Shown here piece after piece: positions 1 to 8,325 of a stretch of 35,889 nucleotides of DNA. The notes below the pieces were generated by a model. It did no database searches, was not told where the DNA came from, and saw only the letters and a program-made list of their open reading frames with translations. Source of the DNA: Deltaproteobacteria bacterium (GTDB lineage Bacteria; Desulfobacterota; DSM-4660; Desulfatiglandales; HGW-15); contig JAFDEF010000004.1 in assembly GCA_019310485.1 (NCBI GenBank), forward strand, positions 1 through 35,889, written 5' to 3'. The translations under genes and the position numbers were made by a program. Position 1 is the first letter of the stretch, and each line of letters starts with the position of its first letter.

Positions 1-222
1 CAGTGAGTCAAGCCCAGGAATGCTGAATAAGCAACACAAGGACAAGAAACTTGGGGAATTAGTTTTGAAGATTACTAGGAAGTTAACTTTGTCAAATGTG
101 TAGGTTTGACCCCGCGTTTTTGCTTGTGTTGCCGTGAAAACAGAGGAGAAAATTCTTAGCGTTTCTTAGAGGGCAATGAGACTGGCAGCGAAGAACAGAG
201 ATTATCCAAGCGCTGAATTGTA

Positions 223-299
<77 letters not shown>

Positions 300-309
300 C
301 CAAAATTTA

Positions 310-338
310 AAATTAACACCACATCAGCCTTCAGTCAA
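310..338 (-). promoter_or_regulatory. Putative sigma70 promoter of the tRNA gene
   Basis: On the minus strand TTGACT (338-333) and TAATTT (315-310) are separated by 17 nt and end about 10 nt before the tRNA. The -35 is strong and the -10 matches only 3 of 6 consensus bases. Spacing and position support it, but the assignment is an inference. Confidence 0.4.
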
Positions 339-450
339 TAGAAATTCTTTGCCATTTCTCAGGTCAACCCACCTTTTTTGAGCAAAAATAGCGAGGAAGA
401 CTAGGGCATTGCCGTAGATAGGGGCGAAACAGAAGTCATGCTCAAGGTTT

Positions 451-1986
451 CTATTCTCGGTCAGGGAGCCTGACTATAAAAGTCGTCCCCCGGCCAGGTT
501 CGCTCAGGGCGGAGATTTCTCCATTATGCGCCTGAACGATCTTGTAAGAAATTGAAAGCCCCAGCCCGGAGCCTCTTTGGCGGGTGGTATAAAAAGGCTC
601 AAAAATGTGCGCAAGCCTGTCATCAGGGATGCCGATACCCTCATCTGTGATTTTTACCTCCACGCCGCCCGGTTTCCTCCCTGTTGCGATGCTTATGTAC
701 CCACCGTCAGGCATTGCCTCAAAACCATTTGCTATTATGTTGATGAAAGCCTGCCGTAACTTATCAGGATCACAAAGGATTTCTCCAACATCAGATGAGA
801 AGAACTCCCTGAATCCATATTTTTCCACCGGATAAAGCTCGCCCATGATCTTTATCACGTCCTTTAGCACAAGGTTGATGTCACCCTTTCTTTTCACCAG
901 CCTGTATGTCTTAGTGAAATCCCCCAGCCCCGCCACAAGCCTTTCAAGCCTGGCTACCTCATCTAGAATCATGTTTGCTTTGTTCATGTCCGTATCTGTG
1001 TTCAAACTCCTTTTTATTTGCTCGGTAAACCCCCCTATTATCATCAGGGGGTTCTTGAGCTCGTGTACCACATGGGCAACCGCTTCTCCGACCGCAGCAA
1101 GACGCTCAGATTGAAGCAACTTTTTCTCCATGAGTTTCTTTTCGGAAACATCTCTAATAATAGCGGTGAAGGTCAGCCCTTCCTGCATTTCCATGTAAGA
1201 GAGGCTTAGCTCAATAGGGAATTCCTTGCCATCCTTTCGAAGAGCAGTGAGATTAACTGTCTTGCCAATCAGGTCGGACTGTCTCTTATCAAGAAAATGG
1301 CGCACAAACTGGTAGTGGTCCCCGTATTGAGGGGGGATGAGCATGTTTAAGTCTTTTCCAAGAACTTCTTCTCTTTTGTATTGAAACATTCTTTCCGCCG
1401 CATTATTGAAAAGTATTATGTTGTGATTTTCGTCAATGCTGATTACGGCATTTGTGGCTGTGTCCAGAAGGGTCTTGAGCCTTTTTTCCGATGCCTGAAG
1501 CTTCCTGATCATGTTCCTGCTTTCCGTGCCATCTCTCACAATCTCGACAAAATAGTCTTCTCCGTTCAGAGCGGACTTGATAGGGTAAAGGATAAGAATG
1601 AATTCCTTCACTTCACCTGAAGCCTGCCTGTGGCGATGGGTCATCTCAACCCTTTCTCCTGTCTCCATTGCTCTCTGAATTGGACACGGCTTGTCGGAGA
1701 TCTGGCATGGAGTTATTGAACCCTCTTTGATTTCGTAGCATTTTCTCCTGCCAAGGATATCTTCCCTTCTAACCCCGTATCGCTCAAGAAAGGTCTTGTT
1801 TGCGTCTATTACAGTGTACTCAGGGTCGATGACCATAATCTCTTCACTTATTCCATTGAACAGTTCTCCAAGGAAGAGGTTTCTGCTGCGCACAAGCCGA
1901 ATCTCGCGATCCTTGGCTGCCAGCTTCTCCCTGAGGAGCCTGTTTTCCTCTACCAGGCGTGCGTAAGTATCCCTGTCCATCGTCAT
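451..1986 (-). CDS. PAS-domain sensor histidine kinase (orphan)
   Basis: 511 aa. A short N-terminal coiled coil (about 5-40) is followed by two PAS domains (about 42-155 and 170-285). The HisKA region has the phospho-acceptor H308 in HELKNP. The ATPase domain has an N-box (N416, N420), the G1 motif DEGIGIP at 448-454 and a GSGLGLS G2 motif near 472. No transmembrane segment is visible, so a soluble cytoplasmic sensor is likely. The first PAS carries a Cys pattern (C83, C94, C101) that could bind metal or respond to redox. The start codon overlaps the stop of the upstream gene in an ATGA junction, so translation is probably coupled. No response regulator is adjacent. The output pathway cannot be named from sequence. 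Confidence 0.93.
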   Translation of the reverse strand: MTMDRDTYARLVEENRLLREKLAAKDREIRLVRSRNLFLGELFNGISEEIMVIDPEYTVIDANKTFLERYGVRREDILGRRKCYEIKEGSITPCQISDKPCPIQRAMETGERVEMTHRHRQASGEVKEFILILYPIKSALNGEDYFVEIVRDGTESRNMIRKLQASEKRLKTLLDTATNAVISIDENHNIILFNNAAERMFQYKREEVLGKDLNMLIPPQYGDHYQFVRHFLDKRQSDLIGKTVNLTALRKDGKEFPIELSLSYMEMQEGLTFTAIIRDVSEKKLMEKKLLQSERLAAVGEAVAHVVHELKNPLMIIGGFTEQIKRSLNTDTDMNKANMILDEVARLERLVAGLGDFTKTYRLVKRKGDINLVLKDVIKIMGELYPVEKYGFREFFSSDVGEILCDPDKLRQAFINIIANGFEAMPDGGYISIATGRKPGGVEVKITDEGIGIPDDRLAHIFEPFYTTRQRGSGLGLSISYKIVQAHNGEISALSEPGRGTTFIVRLPDRE

Positions 1987-2588
1987 GCCTCTATTCCGGG
2001 CGTGTAAAAGACGTATTGACGGGAGAGAATGTCAAACATCTCATCGGTCTTTTCCCTGATGGTTGCGTAGAGCTCTCTTAGTGAGCCAGCTCGAGAGATT
2101 ACTCCCTTGTACTCAGACTCGTTGAAGTACCTGGAATCCAGCGGGAAAAGCACCTGGTTCATGGACCCATACCAGTTCACACTTAGAATTTCTTTAAGGG
2201 TCATTATTTTCCTGTACACGTCTCTTACAAGGTCCGTCCTTAGTAAAGGGTTGATCCTGTTGATCATGCAATCAACAAGTCCGGCAAGGTAATAGATTTC
2301 CCTCATTCTTTCTTCGTTGAGCCTGTTCAGATACATTGCCCTGATCGTAGATGCCATAGCGCCCCGCAAAGTATGGTGAGGGGGAAGATGCAGTACTGTT
2401 CCTCTTTCCTTTTCATAAAGCTCTTTTCGGTACTGCTCCAGTTTGAATGAGTGGGATTTTTTCATCTGAATGAAGTGTGTGGTATCCCAGTCGGCAGATC
2501 GAAATTCAAATGGCCTGGAAACGATCAGATTATCAGGGGGGAACTGGGACTTTTGCTTGAACTTGATAATCTTTGCCATCTCTTTCAC
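1983..2588 (-). CDS. Conserved-looking protein of unknown function
   Basis: Up to 201 aa. I do not recognise the family. It reads as a soluble, mainly helical protein with many charged residues and no signal peptide or membrane segment. The reading frame starts with GTG at 2588. An in-frame ATG at 2579 (MAKIIKF) is a credible alternative and would give 198 aa. An AAGG a few bases upstream favours the GTG. It lies 39 bp after xerD and overlaps the kinase start by 4 bp (ATGA), so the kinase is probably translated from the same message. Tight coupling to an orphan kinase makes a sensory or partner role possible, but that is only inference. Confidence 0.8.
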   Translation of the reverse strand: MKEMAKIIKFKQKSQFPPDNLIVSRPFEFRSADWDTTHFIQMKKSHSFKLEQYRKELYEKERGTVLHLPPHHTLRGAMASTIRAMYLNRLNEERMREIYYLAGLVDCMINRINPLLRTDLVRDVYRKIMTLKEILSVNWYGSMNQVLFPLDSRYFNESEYKGVISRAGSLRELYATIREKTDEMFDILSRQYVFYTPGIEA

Positions 2589-2627
2589 CGGCCTTCTAAG
2601 CGCCGCCGCATGCGCACGCGGGGATTA

Positions 2628-3527
2628 TCAGGGCCTTGGGTGATACTTCTCATGGATTTTTCGGAGTCTTTCAGTGGTTACATGAGTGTAAATTTGAGTG
2701 GTTGAAATATCTACATGGCCTAACATGACCTGTACTGATCTCAGATCCGCCCCAAACTCCAGGAGGTGACTTGCAAAAGAGTGCCTGAGGGAGTGGGGGG
2801 TTATCACTTTGTCTATTCCTGCCTTTGCACCGTAGCGCTTGATAATTTTCCAGAAACCCTGCCTGGTAAGAGGCTTTCCCCGTGCGCTTAGAAAAAGGTA
2901 AGGGGAGCTTCTTTTTTTAAGAAATAGCCTGCGGCCACTGGCCAGATAATCTTTGAGAGCTTCCATAGCCTTGGTGCCAACAGGAACCATCCTCTCTTTT
3001 GAGCCCTTTCCTATGGTCCTGACATAACCAGCCTCAAGGTTGATATTTGAAACCTTTAAACGCACCAGTTCTGAGACCCTCAATCCTGTGGCATAAAGCA
3101 GTTCCAGCATAGCCTTGTCTCTTTTGCCCCTGGGGGTAGCAGAGTCGGGCTGACAGAGAAGCTCCTCAACCTCTTCAGTGGTCAAAACCCCGGGCAATCT
3201 TAAAGGCAATTTGGGGCTGTTAAGCAACCGGGTGGGGTTTTTTTCTAGTTTGCCCTCAGAGACCAGGAACCTGTAAAACCCTTTGATCGTCGAGATATTC
3301 CTTGCAATACTCCTCGGAGAAAGGACTCCATTCAGGGTGAAAAGATAGTCAAGAATATCATCCTGGGATACTTTGAGAGGAGAGCCCTTCTTTCTTGTTT
3401 CGAGAAACTCTAAGTATCTTGCTAGATCACGGCCATAGGAGTCGATAGTATTATCGGCGAGCCCTTTTTCAACCCGCAGGTAGTGCATGAAATGCTCAGC
3501 CAGAGAGTTTGAAAGTGCTGACTTCAT
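2628..3527 (-). CDS. xerD: Tyrosine recombinase XerD
   Basis: 299 aa, the normal length for XerC/D. The N-terminal SAM-like core-binding domain spans about 8-95 and the catalytic domain 115-290. All six catalytic residues are present with XerD spacing: R150 (ATGLR), K174 (GKGSKE), H245 and R248 (HSLRH), H271 (LGH) and nucleophile Y280. In its family, XerCD resolves chromosome dimers at dif during division. The choice of XerD over XerC rests on overall resemblance and is not certain. The ATG at 3527 is preceded by GGGGAGG. It sits 28 bp after the aminopeptidase gene on the same strand. No dif site was recognised nearby. Confidence 0.9.
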   Translation of the reverse strand: MKSALSNSLAEHFMHYLRVEKGLADNTIDSYGRDLARYLEFLETRKKGSPLKVSQDDILDYLFTLNGVLSPRSIARNISTIKGFYRFLVSEGKLEKNPTRLLNSPKLPLRLPGVLTTEEVEELLCQPDSATPRGKRDKAMLELLYATGLRVSELVRLKVSNINLEAGYVRTIGKGSKERMVPVGTKAMEALKDYLASGRRLFLKKRSSPYLFLSARGKPLTRQGFWKIIKRYGAKAGIDKVITPHSLRHSFASHLLEFGADLRSVQVMLGHVDISTTQIYTHVTTERLRKIHEKYHPRP

Positions 3528-3555
3528 AGCCTCCCCGCATTACCTTGGTCCTTTC

Positions 3556-4668
3556 CTAAAAATCATAAAAGTGTGTATCCTTGGTAAGAATCCTGGCGCC
3601 GTGCTTTTCAATTACGAGCATTTCTTCGAGCCTCACGCCGCCTTTTCCGGGGATGTAGATTCCCGGTTCATCAGTTACCACCATGCCCTGGACAAGTTTC
3701 ACCGGGTTATGCGGCCCAAGCCTTGGGCCTTCATGCGGAGCCAGGCCTACCCCATGCCCAAGCGCATGCCCGAAGAACTCGCCAAAGCCTGCTTCATTAA
3801 TAACCTCTCTGGCTGCAGCGTCAGGCTCGTTACTATTTGCTCCGGGATGGATTTTTTCCAGCGCAGCCAGTTGTGCACGCCGAACCGTCCTGTATATCTT
3901 CTTGAATTTTCTCCCTGGTCCATCCAGGAAGATGGTTCTTGTCATGTCACAACAATACCCGTCCAATTTCAGGCCGACATCAAGCGTAATAGGCTCCTTA
4001 ACCTTGATTTTTCGGTTTGTCGGCAGAGCGTGAGGAAGCGCGCTGTTGGGACCGGATGCCACAATTGAGGGGAAGGCAAGGCTTTCGGCCCCACCCTCCT
4101 TTGCCAGGCCCTCAATCTGCCATGCAATTTCCTTTTCTGTGCGGCCTGGCTCAAGGGAGGAAATGATCTCCTGCAAAATCTCGGTCATCAGGTTTGATGA
4201 CTTCTCCATGGCCTTGATCTCCTCCCTGTCTTTTACCTGACGCATTCCCTCAACCACTCCTTTAAGGCGGGTGAGCTTAATCGGCGGGGAGAGCTTTCTT
4301 AGCCTTTTCGAAAGCTCTCTAAAAAGGGCACAGGTTACATATTCTTCCTCAAAACCAACACTCCTTGCTCCAAGACGAACCAGCACCTGGGGCAAGCTTT
4401 CTCCAAGCCCTTTCTCCAGAGTTATTACCTCAAAGTCATGAGCCTCCTTTTGCGCTTCAGTCGCGTAGCGCGAGTCTGTAAGGAGGTAAGCGCCTTGGCG
4501 ACCTATGAGAAGCGAGCCAGAGGACTCTGTGAGCTGCATGTCTTCTGCCTTGAATCCAGAAAGGTATCTCCTGTTTTCAGGCTGAATCACCCAGACAAAG
4601 TCCACGGGCAGATGCTCGAGTCTTTTTCTCAAGGCAGCCAGACGCGTGGCAAAAACGGATCTTCTCAT
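3556..4668 (-). CDS. M24 family Xaa-Pro aminopeptidase
   Basis: About 370 aa from ATG 4668; a TTG three codons upstream (4677) is the alternative start. The N-terminal creatinase-type domain spans about 1-130 and the pita-bread catalytic domain 140-370. Counting from the TTG, the two-metal ligands are all present: D233 and D244 (DVGLKLDG...YCCDMTRT), H308 (GHGVGL), E337 (DEPGIYIP) and E351 (VRLEE). The family removes N-terminal residues preceding proline, usually with Mn or Co. No signal peptide is seen, so it should be cytoplasmic. It heads the minus-strand group leading to xerD and diverges from the T2SS operon. Confidence 0.9.
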   Translation of the reverse strand: MRRSVFATRLAALRKRLEHLPVDFVWVIQPENRRYLSGFKAEDMQLTESSGSLLIGRQGAYLLTDSRYATEAQKEAHDFEVITLEKGLGESLPQVLVRLGARSVGFEEEYVTCALFRELSKRLRKLSPPIKLTRLKGVVEGMRQVKDREEIKAMEKSSNLMTEILQEIISSLEPGRTEKEIAWQIEGLAKEGGAESLAFPSIVASGPNSALPHALPTNRKIKVKEPITLDVGLKLDGYCCDMTRTIFLDGPGRKFKKIYRTVRRAQLAALEKIHPGANSNEPDAAAREVINEAGFGEFFGHALGHGVGLAPHEGPRLGPHNPVKLVQGMVVTDEPGIYIPGKGGVRLEEMLVIEKHGARILTKDTHFYDF

Positions 4669-4761
4669 TTTCTGCAAAAGGGGTCACACCTATTTTTTCC
4701 TCTCTCTATTCTAATAGATGGAGGATTTCAGCAGGGTGGATATTTTTTCCTAAGCGCCTAT

Positions 4762-4795
4762 TTGTCTTGATATCAGTAAGGCGGCATCAAGACAA
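4762..4795. promoter_or_regulatory. 10-bp perfect inverted repeat in divergent intergenic region
   Basis: TTGTCTTGAT (4762-4771) and ATCAAGACAA (4786-4795) are perfect inverted copies around a 14-nt centre. They lie between the divergent aminopeptidase and gspF genes, about 110 bp before the gspF promoter candidate. It could be an operator or an RNA hairpin; there is no T-run to support a terminator. Confidence 0.45.
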
Positions 4796-4904
4796 GGCAA
4801 AAAGTGCAGTAGAGGAGAATTTGCTTTGCTTTTCGAAATGAAGGGAAAACGCTAGATTAGGGTAAGTTGGCTAAATTTTTTGCAATCCCCTCGGTTGCCG
4901 TGTG

Positions 4905-4933
4905 TTGACAGAGGCATATGGTGCTGTTAACAT
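4905..4933 (+). promoter_or_regulatory. Sigma70-like promoter of the T2SS operon
   Basis: TTGACA (4905-4910), a 17-bp spacer and TAACAT (4928-4933) lie 31 bp before the gspF ATG. The -35 is perfect and the -10 matches 4 of 6. It is the only good promoter match ahead of the 14-kb operon, so the secretion genes may depend on a single housekeeping promoter here. Confidence 0.6.
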
Positions 4934-4963
4934 CGTGTTAAGTTTTTGAACCCTCCGTGTCTT

Positions 4964-6190
4964 ATGCCTGTCTACGAATACATAGCACTTGATAAGGCGG
5001 GAAAAAGCCTGAAAGGTATTGTTGATGCTGATAGCGCAGTGGCGGCGCGGCAGAAACTAAGGGGCTCCGGCGTATATCCTGTCGAGATCAGGGAGAGTTT
5101 TGCCAGGGCTAAGGGGGCACCCTCCCGGGGCATTTATCTTTCAAGGCTTTTCACCGGGGTAAAACAAGGGGAGCTATCTGCAGCAACGAGGCAGCTCGCT
5201 ATTTTGCTTAACGCCGGCGTGCCACTTGTTTCAGCCCTGGAGACCCTGATCTCCCAGCATGATGATCAGGTGTTCAAGAAAATTCTTGCTCAGGTCAAGG
5301 AGTCCCTTAACGAAGGGAAAAGCCTAGCGGAGTCCCTATCTCAACACCCAAGGGTCTTCTCTCAGGTATACGTGAATATGGTCAGGGCAGGCGAGGCTTC
5401 CGGTTCACTTGATCTGGTGCTGCAGAGGCTTGCCGAGTTCAGCGAACACCATCAGGAGCTTAAAGGGAGGTTCAGGGCCGCATTGGCGTATCCTATTTTT
5501 ATGGCGTGCGTGGGAACGTTTATCCTGTTTTTTCTTCTAACGTTTATCATGCCCAATATTATGAAAATCTTTACTGAGATGAACCAAACTCTGCCTCTTC
5601 CTACAGTGGCGCTAATAGGGATAAGCCATTTCCTGAAATCCTACTGGTGGGCTATAATCCTTTTCGTGGGAGGGGCGGTGGTCGTTATAAGGAGGATAAA
5701 GAAAACAAAAAAAGGAAGATATTACTGGGATGAATTGAAGCTTCGCAGCTTTCTTTTTGGGCCCATCCACAGAAAAATGATTCTGGCAAGGTTCGCTCGA
5801 ACCCTTGGGAGCCTTCTTCAAAGCGGTGTTCCCCTTATGACCGGGCTCCAGATTGTGCGGAACATCGTGAGCAATGAGCTTATTTCAGAGGTCATAGACA
5901 GTGCTTCAAGAGAGATAGAAGAAGGTAAAACGCTTTCCAATTCCCTTTCCAGGAGTCGCTGGTTTCCTTCCATGATGACCCAGATGATCAGGGTAGGCGA
6001 GCAGAGCGGAGAGATTGAAGCGATGCTTCACAAGGTGGCGGATATCTACGAGGGAGAATCATCCTCCAGGCTCATGGCCGTAACCTCCTTACTTGAGCCT
6101 GCCATGATTTTGTTTATGGGATTAATTGTGGGGTTTGTGGTCATATCTATACTGCTTCCCATCTTTGAGATGAACCAGCTTGTAAGGTGA
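4964..6190 (+). CDS. gspF: T2SS inner-membrane platform protein GspF
   Basis: 408 aa from ATG 4964 (MPVYEYIALD, the usual GspF beginning); an in-frame TTG at 4946 is less likely. Two homologous cytoplasmic helical domains (about 65-170 and 270-375) alternate with three membrane segments near 173-197, 226-242 and 380-399, as in GspF/PilC proteins. The family anchors the GspE ATPase and transmits its motion to the growing pseudopilus. It is the first gene of the operon, directly after a good promoter. No clear Shine-Dalgarno precedes the ATG. Confidence 0.95.
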   Translation: MPVYEYIALDKAGKSLKGIVDADSAVAARQKLRGSGVYPVEIRESFARAKGAPSRGIYLSRLFTGVKQGELSAATRQLAILLNAGVPLVSALETLISQHDDQVFKKILAQVKESLNEGKSLAESLSQHPRVFSQVYVNMVRAGEASGSLDLVLQRLAEFSEHHQELKGRFRAALAYPIFMACVGTFILFFLLTFIMPNIMKIFTEMNQTLPLPTVALIGISHFLKSYWWAIILFVGGAVVVIRRIKKTKKGRYYWDELKLRSFLFGPIHRKMILARFARTLGSLLQSGVPLMTGLQIVRNIVSNELISEVIDSASREIEEGKTLSNSLSRSRWFPSMMTQMIRVGEQSGEIEAMLHKVADIYEGESSSRLMAVTSLLEPAMILFMGLIVGFVVISILLPIFEMNQLVR

Positions 6191-6229
6191 GAGGCAGGCA
6201 CTGTAAAAGCAAAACAGAAGGTAAAGATT

Positions 6230-6676
6230 ATGAAAAGTAGAAAAATCAGGGATCAGGGGTTTACCCTGATAGAAATCATGATCGTGCTTGTGATCCTGGG
6301 AATACTTGTGTGGCAACTGGCGCCGCGGATCATGGGAAAGCCTGAAGAGGCGAGAAGGATTAAAGCCCAGATGGATATTTCCACCCTGGAAACCGCCCTC
6401 AAGCTCTACAAGCTGGATAACGGCCGCTATCCTTCCACCGAGCAGGGTCTTCAGGCCCTGGTGGAGCCACCGAGTGTGGGTGTGCTTCCCAGAAAGTGGC
6501 GAAAGGGAGGATACCTGGAGAAAGGAAAAATCCCCAAGGATCCCTGGGGCGGGGACTATGTTTACCTGTGTCCGGGTCTGCACGGCGATTTTGACATAAT
6601 CTCTTATGGCGCTGATGGGCAGCCGGGCGGAGAAGGCAATGACAGAGATGTTAATAACTGGGAACTGGAAAAATAA
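6230..6676 (+). CDS. gspG: Major pseudopilin GspG
   Basis: 148 aa. The type IV prepilin motif is G10|FTLIE with Glu at mature position 5, so a prepilin peptidase should cleave after G10. A hydrophobic helix of about 20 residues follows. The C-terminal region has the conserved GspG features (NGRYPSTEQGL, DPWG) and the Gly/Asp-rich calcium loop near 128-144 that stabilises the major pseudopilin. It polymerises into the short pseudopilus that pushes substrates through the secretin. It starts 39 bp after gspF. Confidence 0.97.
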   Translation: MKSRKIRDQGFTLIEIMIVLVILGILVWQLAPRIMGKPEEARRIKAQMDISTLETALKLYKLDNGRYPSTEQGLQALVEPPSVGVLPRKWRKGGYLEKGKIPKDPWGGDYVYLCPGLHGDFDIISYGADGQPGGEGNDRDVNNWELEK

Positions 6677-7169
6677 TAATCACGGCTTCACCTTTTTTGA
6701 AATTGCAGTGGTGATTCTTTTGATCGGGTTGATGATCACGCTGGCCAGCCCTCGAATCCGCGATGCCATCCTCACCGACAATCTCAAAATAACGACACGA
6801 AGACTGGTTGGCCTTGTCAAGGGACTCAGAAATGATGCAGTTCGGGAACAGAAGGAGTACGTGGTCCATTTTGAACTTGATTCAAACAGATATTGGACTG
6901 AATCGTCTTCCATGAGCGAAGAAGAAAGGGCACGGGCACAAGAAAAAGCCCGGCAACTTCCTGATGACGTTAAGGTGCTGGACATATGGTTTAAAGGTAG
7001 GGGGAAAAAAATGAGGGGGGAGGCATCCATCCGCTTCACTAAGAAAGGATACATGCGGCAATCGGTTATTCACCTGGGATCAGAAGATGGGCGAGTCTTT
7101 ACCATTATCCTGAACCCTTTTATGGCAAAAGTCTGGGTTCTGGAAAAATACGTGGAGTTCGAGGCATGA
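6639..7169 (+). CDS. gspH: Minor pseudopilin GspH
   Basis: 176 aa from ATG 6639, chosen because GGAG lies 6 nt upstream. ATG 6648 and an upstream in-frame ATG at 6606 are alternatives. The prepilin site is G16|FTFFE with Glu at mature position 5, followed by a hydrophobic helix (IAVVILLIGLMITLA). The C-terminal part is a weakly conserved beta-rich region, as expected for GspH. It overlaps the end of gspG by 38 bp, so translation is probably coupled. It joins the tip complex of the pseudopilus. Confidence 0.88.
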   Translation: MTEMLITGNWKNNNHGFTFFEIAVVILLIGLMITLASPRIRDAILTDNLKITTRRLVGLVKGLRNDAVREQKEYVVHFELDSNRYWTESSSMSEEERARAQEKARQLPDDVKVLDIWFKGRGKKMRGEASIRFTKKGYMRQSVIHLGSEDGRVFTIILNPFMAKVWVLEKYVEFEA

Positions 7170-7242
7170 GGTGAAAGAGACTCACGATTCTTGGTTTTAG
7201 GCTGCGTACAGAGAAAAAACAAGATAGAGCCGGAGATTGTAG

Positions 7243-7629
7243 ATGAAAATGCCGAGGGGTTTTACGCTTCTCGAGGTGATGGTGGCTATGGCCATTATTG
7301 CGATTGTGCTGACAGCTATTCTGGGTTCTCAGTCCCAGAGCGTCTCTCTTGCCACTGAGGCAAGGTTCAGTACCACGGCCGCCTTTCTTGCGCAAAGCAA
7401 AATGGCGGAGTTGGAGGCTTTGGGGCCGGAAGAACTTACGTCCGGTAGCGGCGATTTCGGAGAAGATTTCCCTGGGTATACCTGGAACGTTGTGGTTGAG
7501 ACCCCTCCGGTTGATGAGCCCGAAGACGTGTCAAATTACTTAAGAGCGCTGGATCTCAGGGTTTCCTTTGGAGAAGACGAGTTTTATCAGTACAGGTTGA
7601 GACGATACGTATTCCTGCAAAAGAGGTAA
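7243..7629 (+). CDS. gspI: Minor pseudopilin GspI
   Basis: 128 aa, typical for GspI. The prepilin motif comes very early, G6|FTLLEVMVAMAI, with Glu at mature position 5. An ATG preceded by GGAG (8-nt spacing) sets the start. The short globular domain with a YxWxV-type strand (YTWNVVVE, near 85) fits GspI. In the T2SS model it nucleates the tip complex with GspJ and GspK. The 73-bp gap before it holds no other gene. Confidence 0.93.
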   Translation: MKMPRGFTLLEVMVAMAIIAIVLTAILGSQSQSVSLATEARFSTTAAFLAQSKMAELEALGPEELTSGSGDFGEDFPGYTWNVVVETPPVDEPEDVSNYLRALDLRVSFGEDEFYQYRLRRYVFLQKR

Positions 7630-7635
7630 GAGAGG

Positions 7636-8325
7636 GTGAATGCGAGAAATCGGCACCCCTTCAGGGATGGCCATGGTTTTACGCTCCTTGAGATTCTTAT
7701 TGCCATTTTCATCCTGGCAATTGTTCTTTCCCTGCTTTATACATCTTTTACCGGAACGCTGCACAACATTGAGCAAACGGAGACAAAGGCAGATGTTTAC
7801 CAGATGGCGCGCGTCACTCTTGATAGGGTAGTGGAGGATCTCGAATGCGCCTTTATTTCAAGCCGTAGCAAGCACGGCTTTGTGGGGCAGGCAATCGAGA
7901 CAGAAGGGAGGCACCGCGATACCCTTAGCTTTATCTCCAGAGCTCACCTTGTACTGGACGAAGAGGACCCGGGGCAGGAGATAACCCGGATTAGCTACAC
8001 TACCGGAGAAGGCTATGAAGGTCAGGGCCTGGCTCTTTTTCGCTCTGATGCACCTCTTTTTCTTGGGAAACCGGAGGAGGAAGCAACCGGGTCAATGATT
8101 TGTGATAACCTGGAATCACTGAGGTTCACTTACTATGATGAAAAGGGTGAAGAATTTGACAGCTGGGATTCTACAAAAGAAGAGTTCAAGGATCGCCTGC
8201 CCACCAGGGTTTCGATTCTTTTGGAGATTGTGAACAAGGATGATCCTGAGTCTCCTCTCAGGTTTTACACCGGGGTTACACTCCCCATGGGCCGGAGTGC
8301 TTATGCTGGGGCTCCTAAAAGATAA
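7636..8325 (+). CDS. gspJ: Minor pseudopilin GspJ
   Basis: 229 aa, starting with GTG 7636 directly after an AGAGAGG ribosome-binding site. The prepilin motif is G14|FTLLEILIA with Glu at mature position 5. The globular domain is long, as in GspJ (RVTLDRVVEDLECAF and a conserved FTYYDEKG region). It starts 6 bp after gspI and is overlapped by gspK. It forms part of the pseudopilus tip with GspI and GspK. Confidence 0.92.
   Translation: MNARNRHPFRDGHGFTLLEILIAIFILAIVLSLLYTSFTGTLHNIEQTETKADVYQMARVTLDRVVEDLECAFISSRSKHGFVGQAIETEGRHRDTLSFISRAHLVLDEEDPGQEITRISYTTGEGYEGQGLALFRSDAPLFLGKPEEEATGSMICDNLESLRFTYYDEKGEEFDSWDSTKEEFKDRLPTRVSILLEIVNKDDPESPLRFYTGVTLPMGRSAYAGAPKR

Noticed and set aside
3487..4068. 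193-aa plus-strand reading frame
   Set aside because: It lies antisense to the well-supported M24 aminopeptidase gene and the start of xerD, and shows no recognisable motifs.
2588..4963. A dif recombination site near xerD
   Set aside because: I looked for a 28-bp dif-like dyad in the intergenic spaces and saw none.
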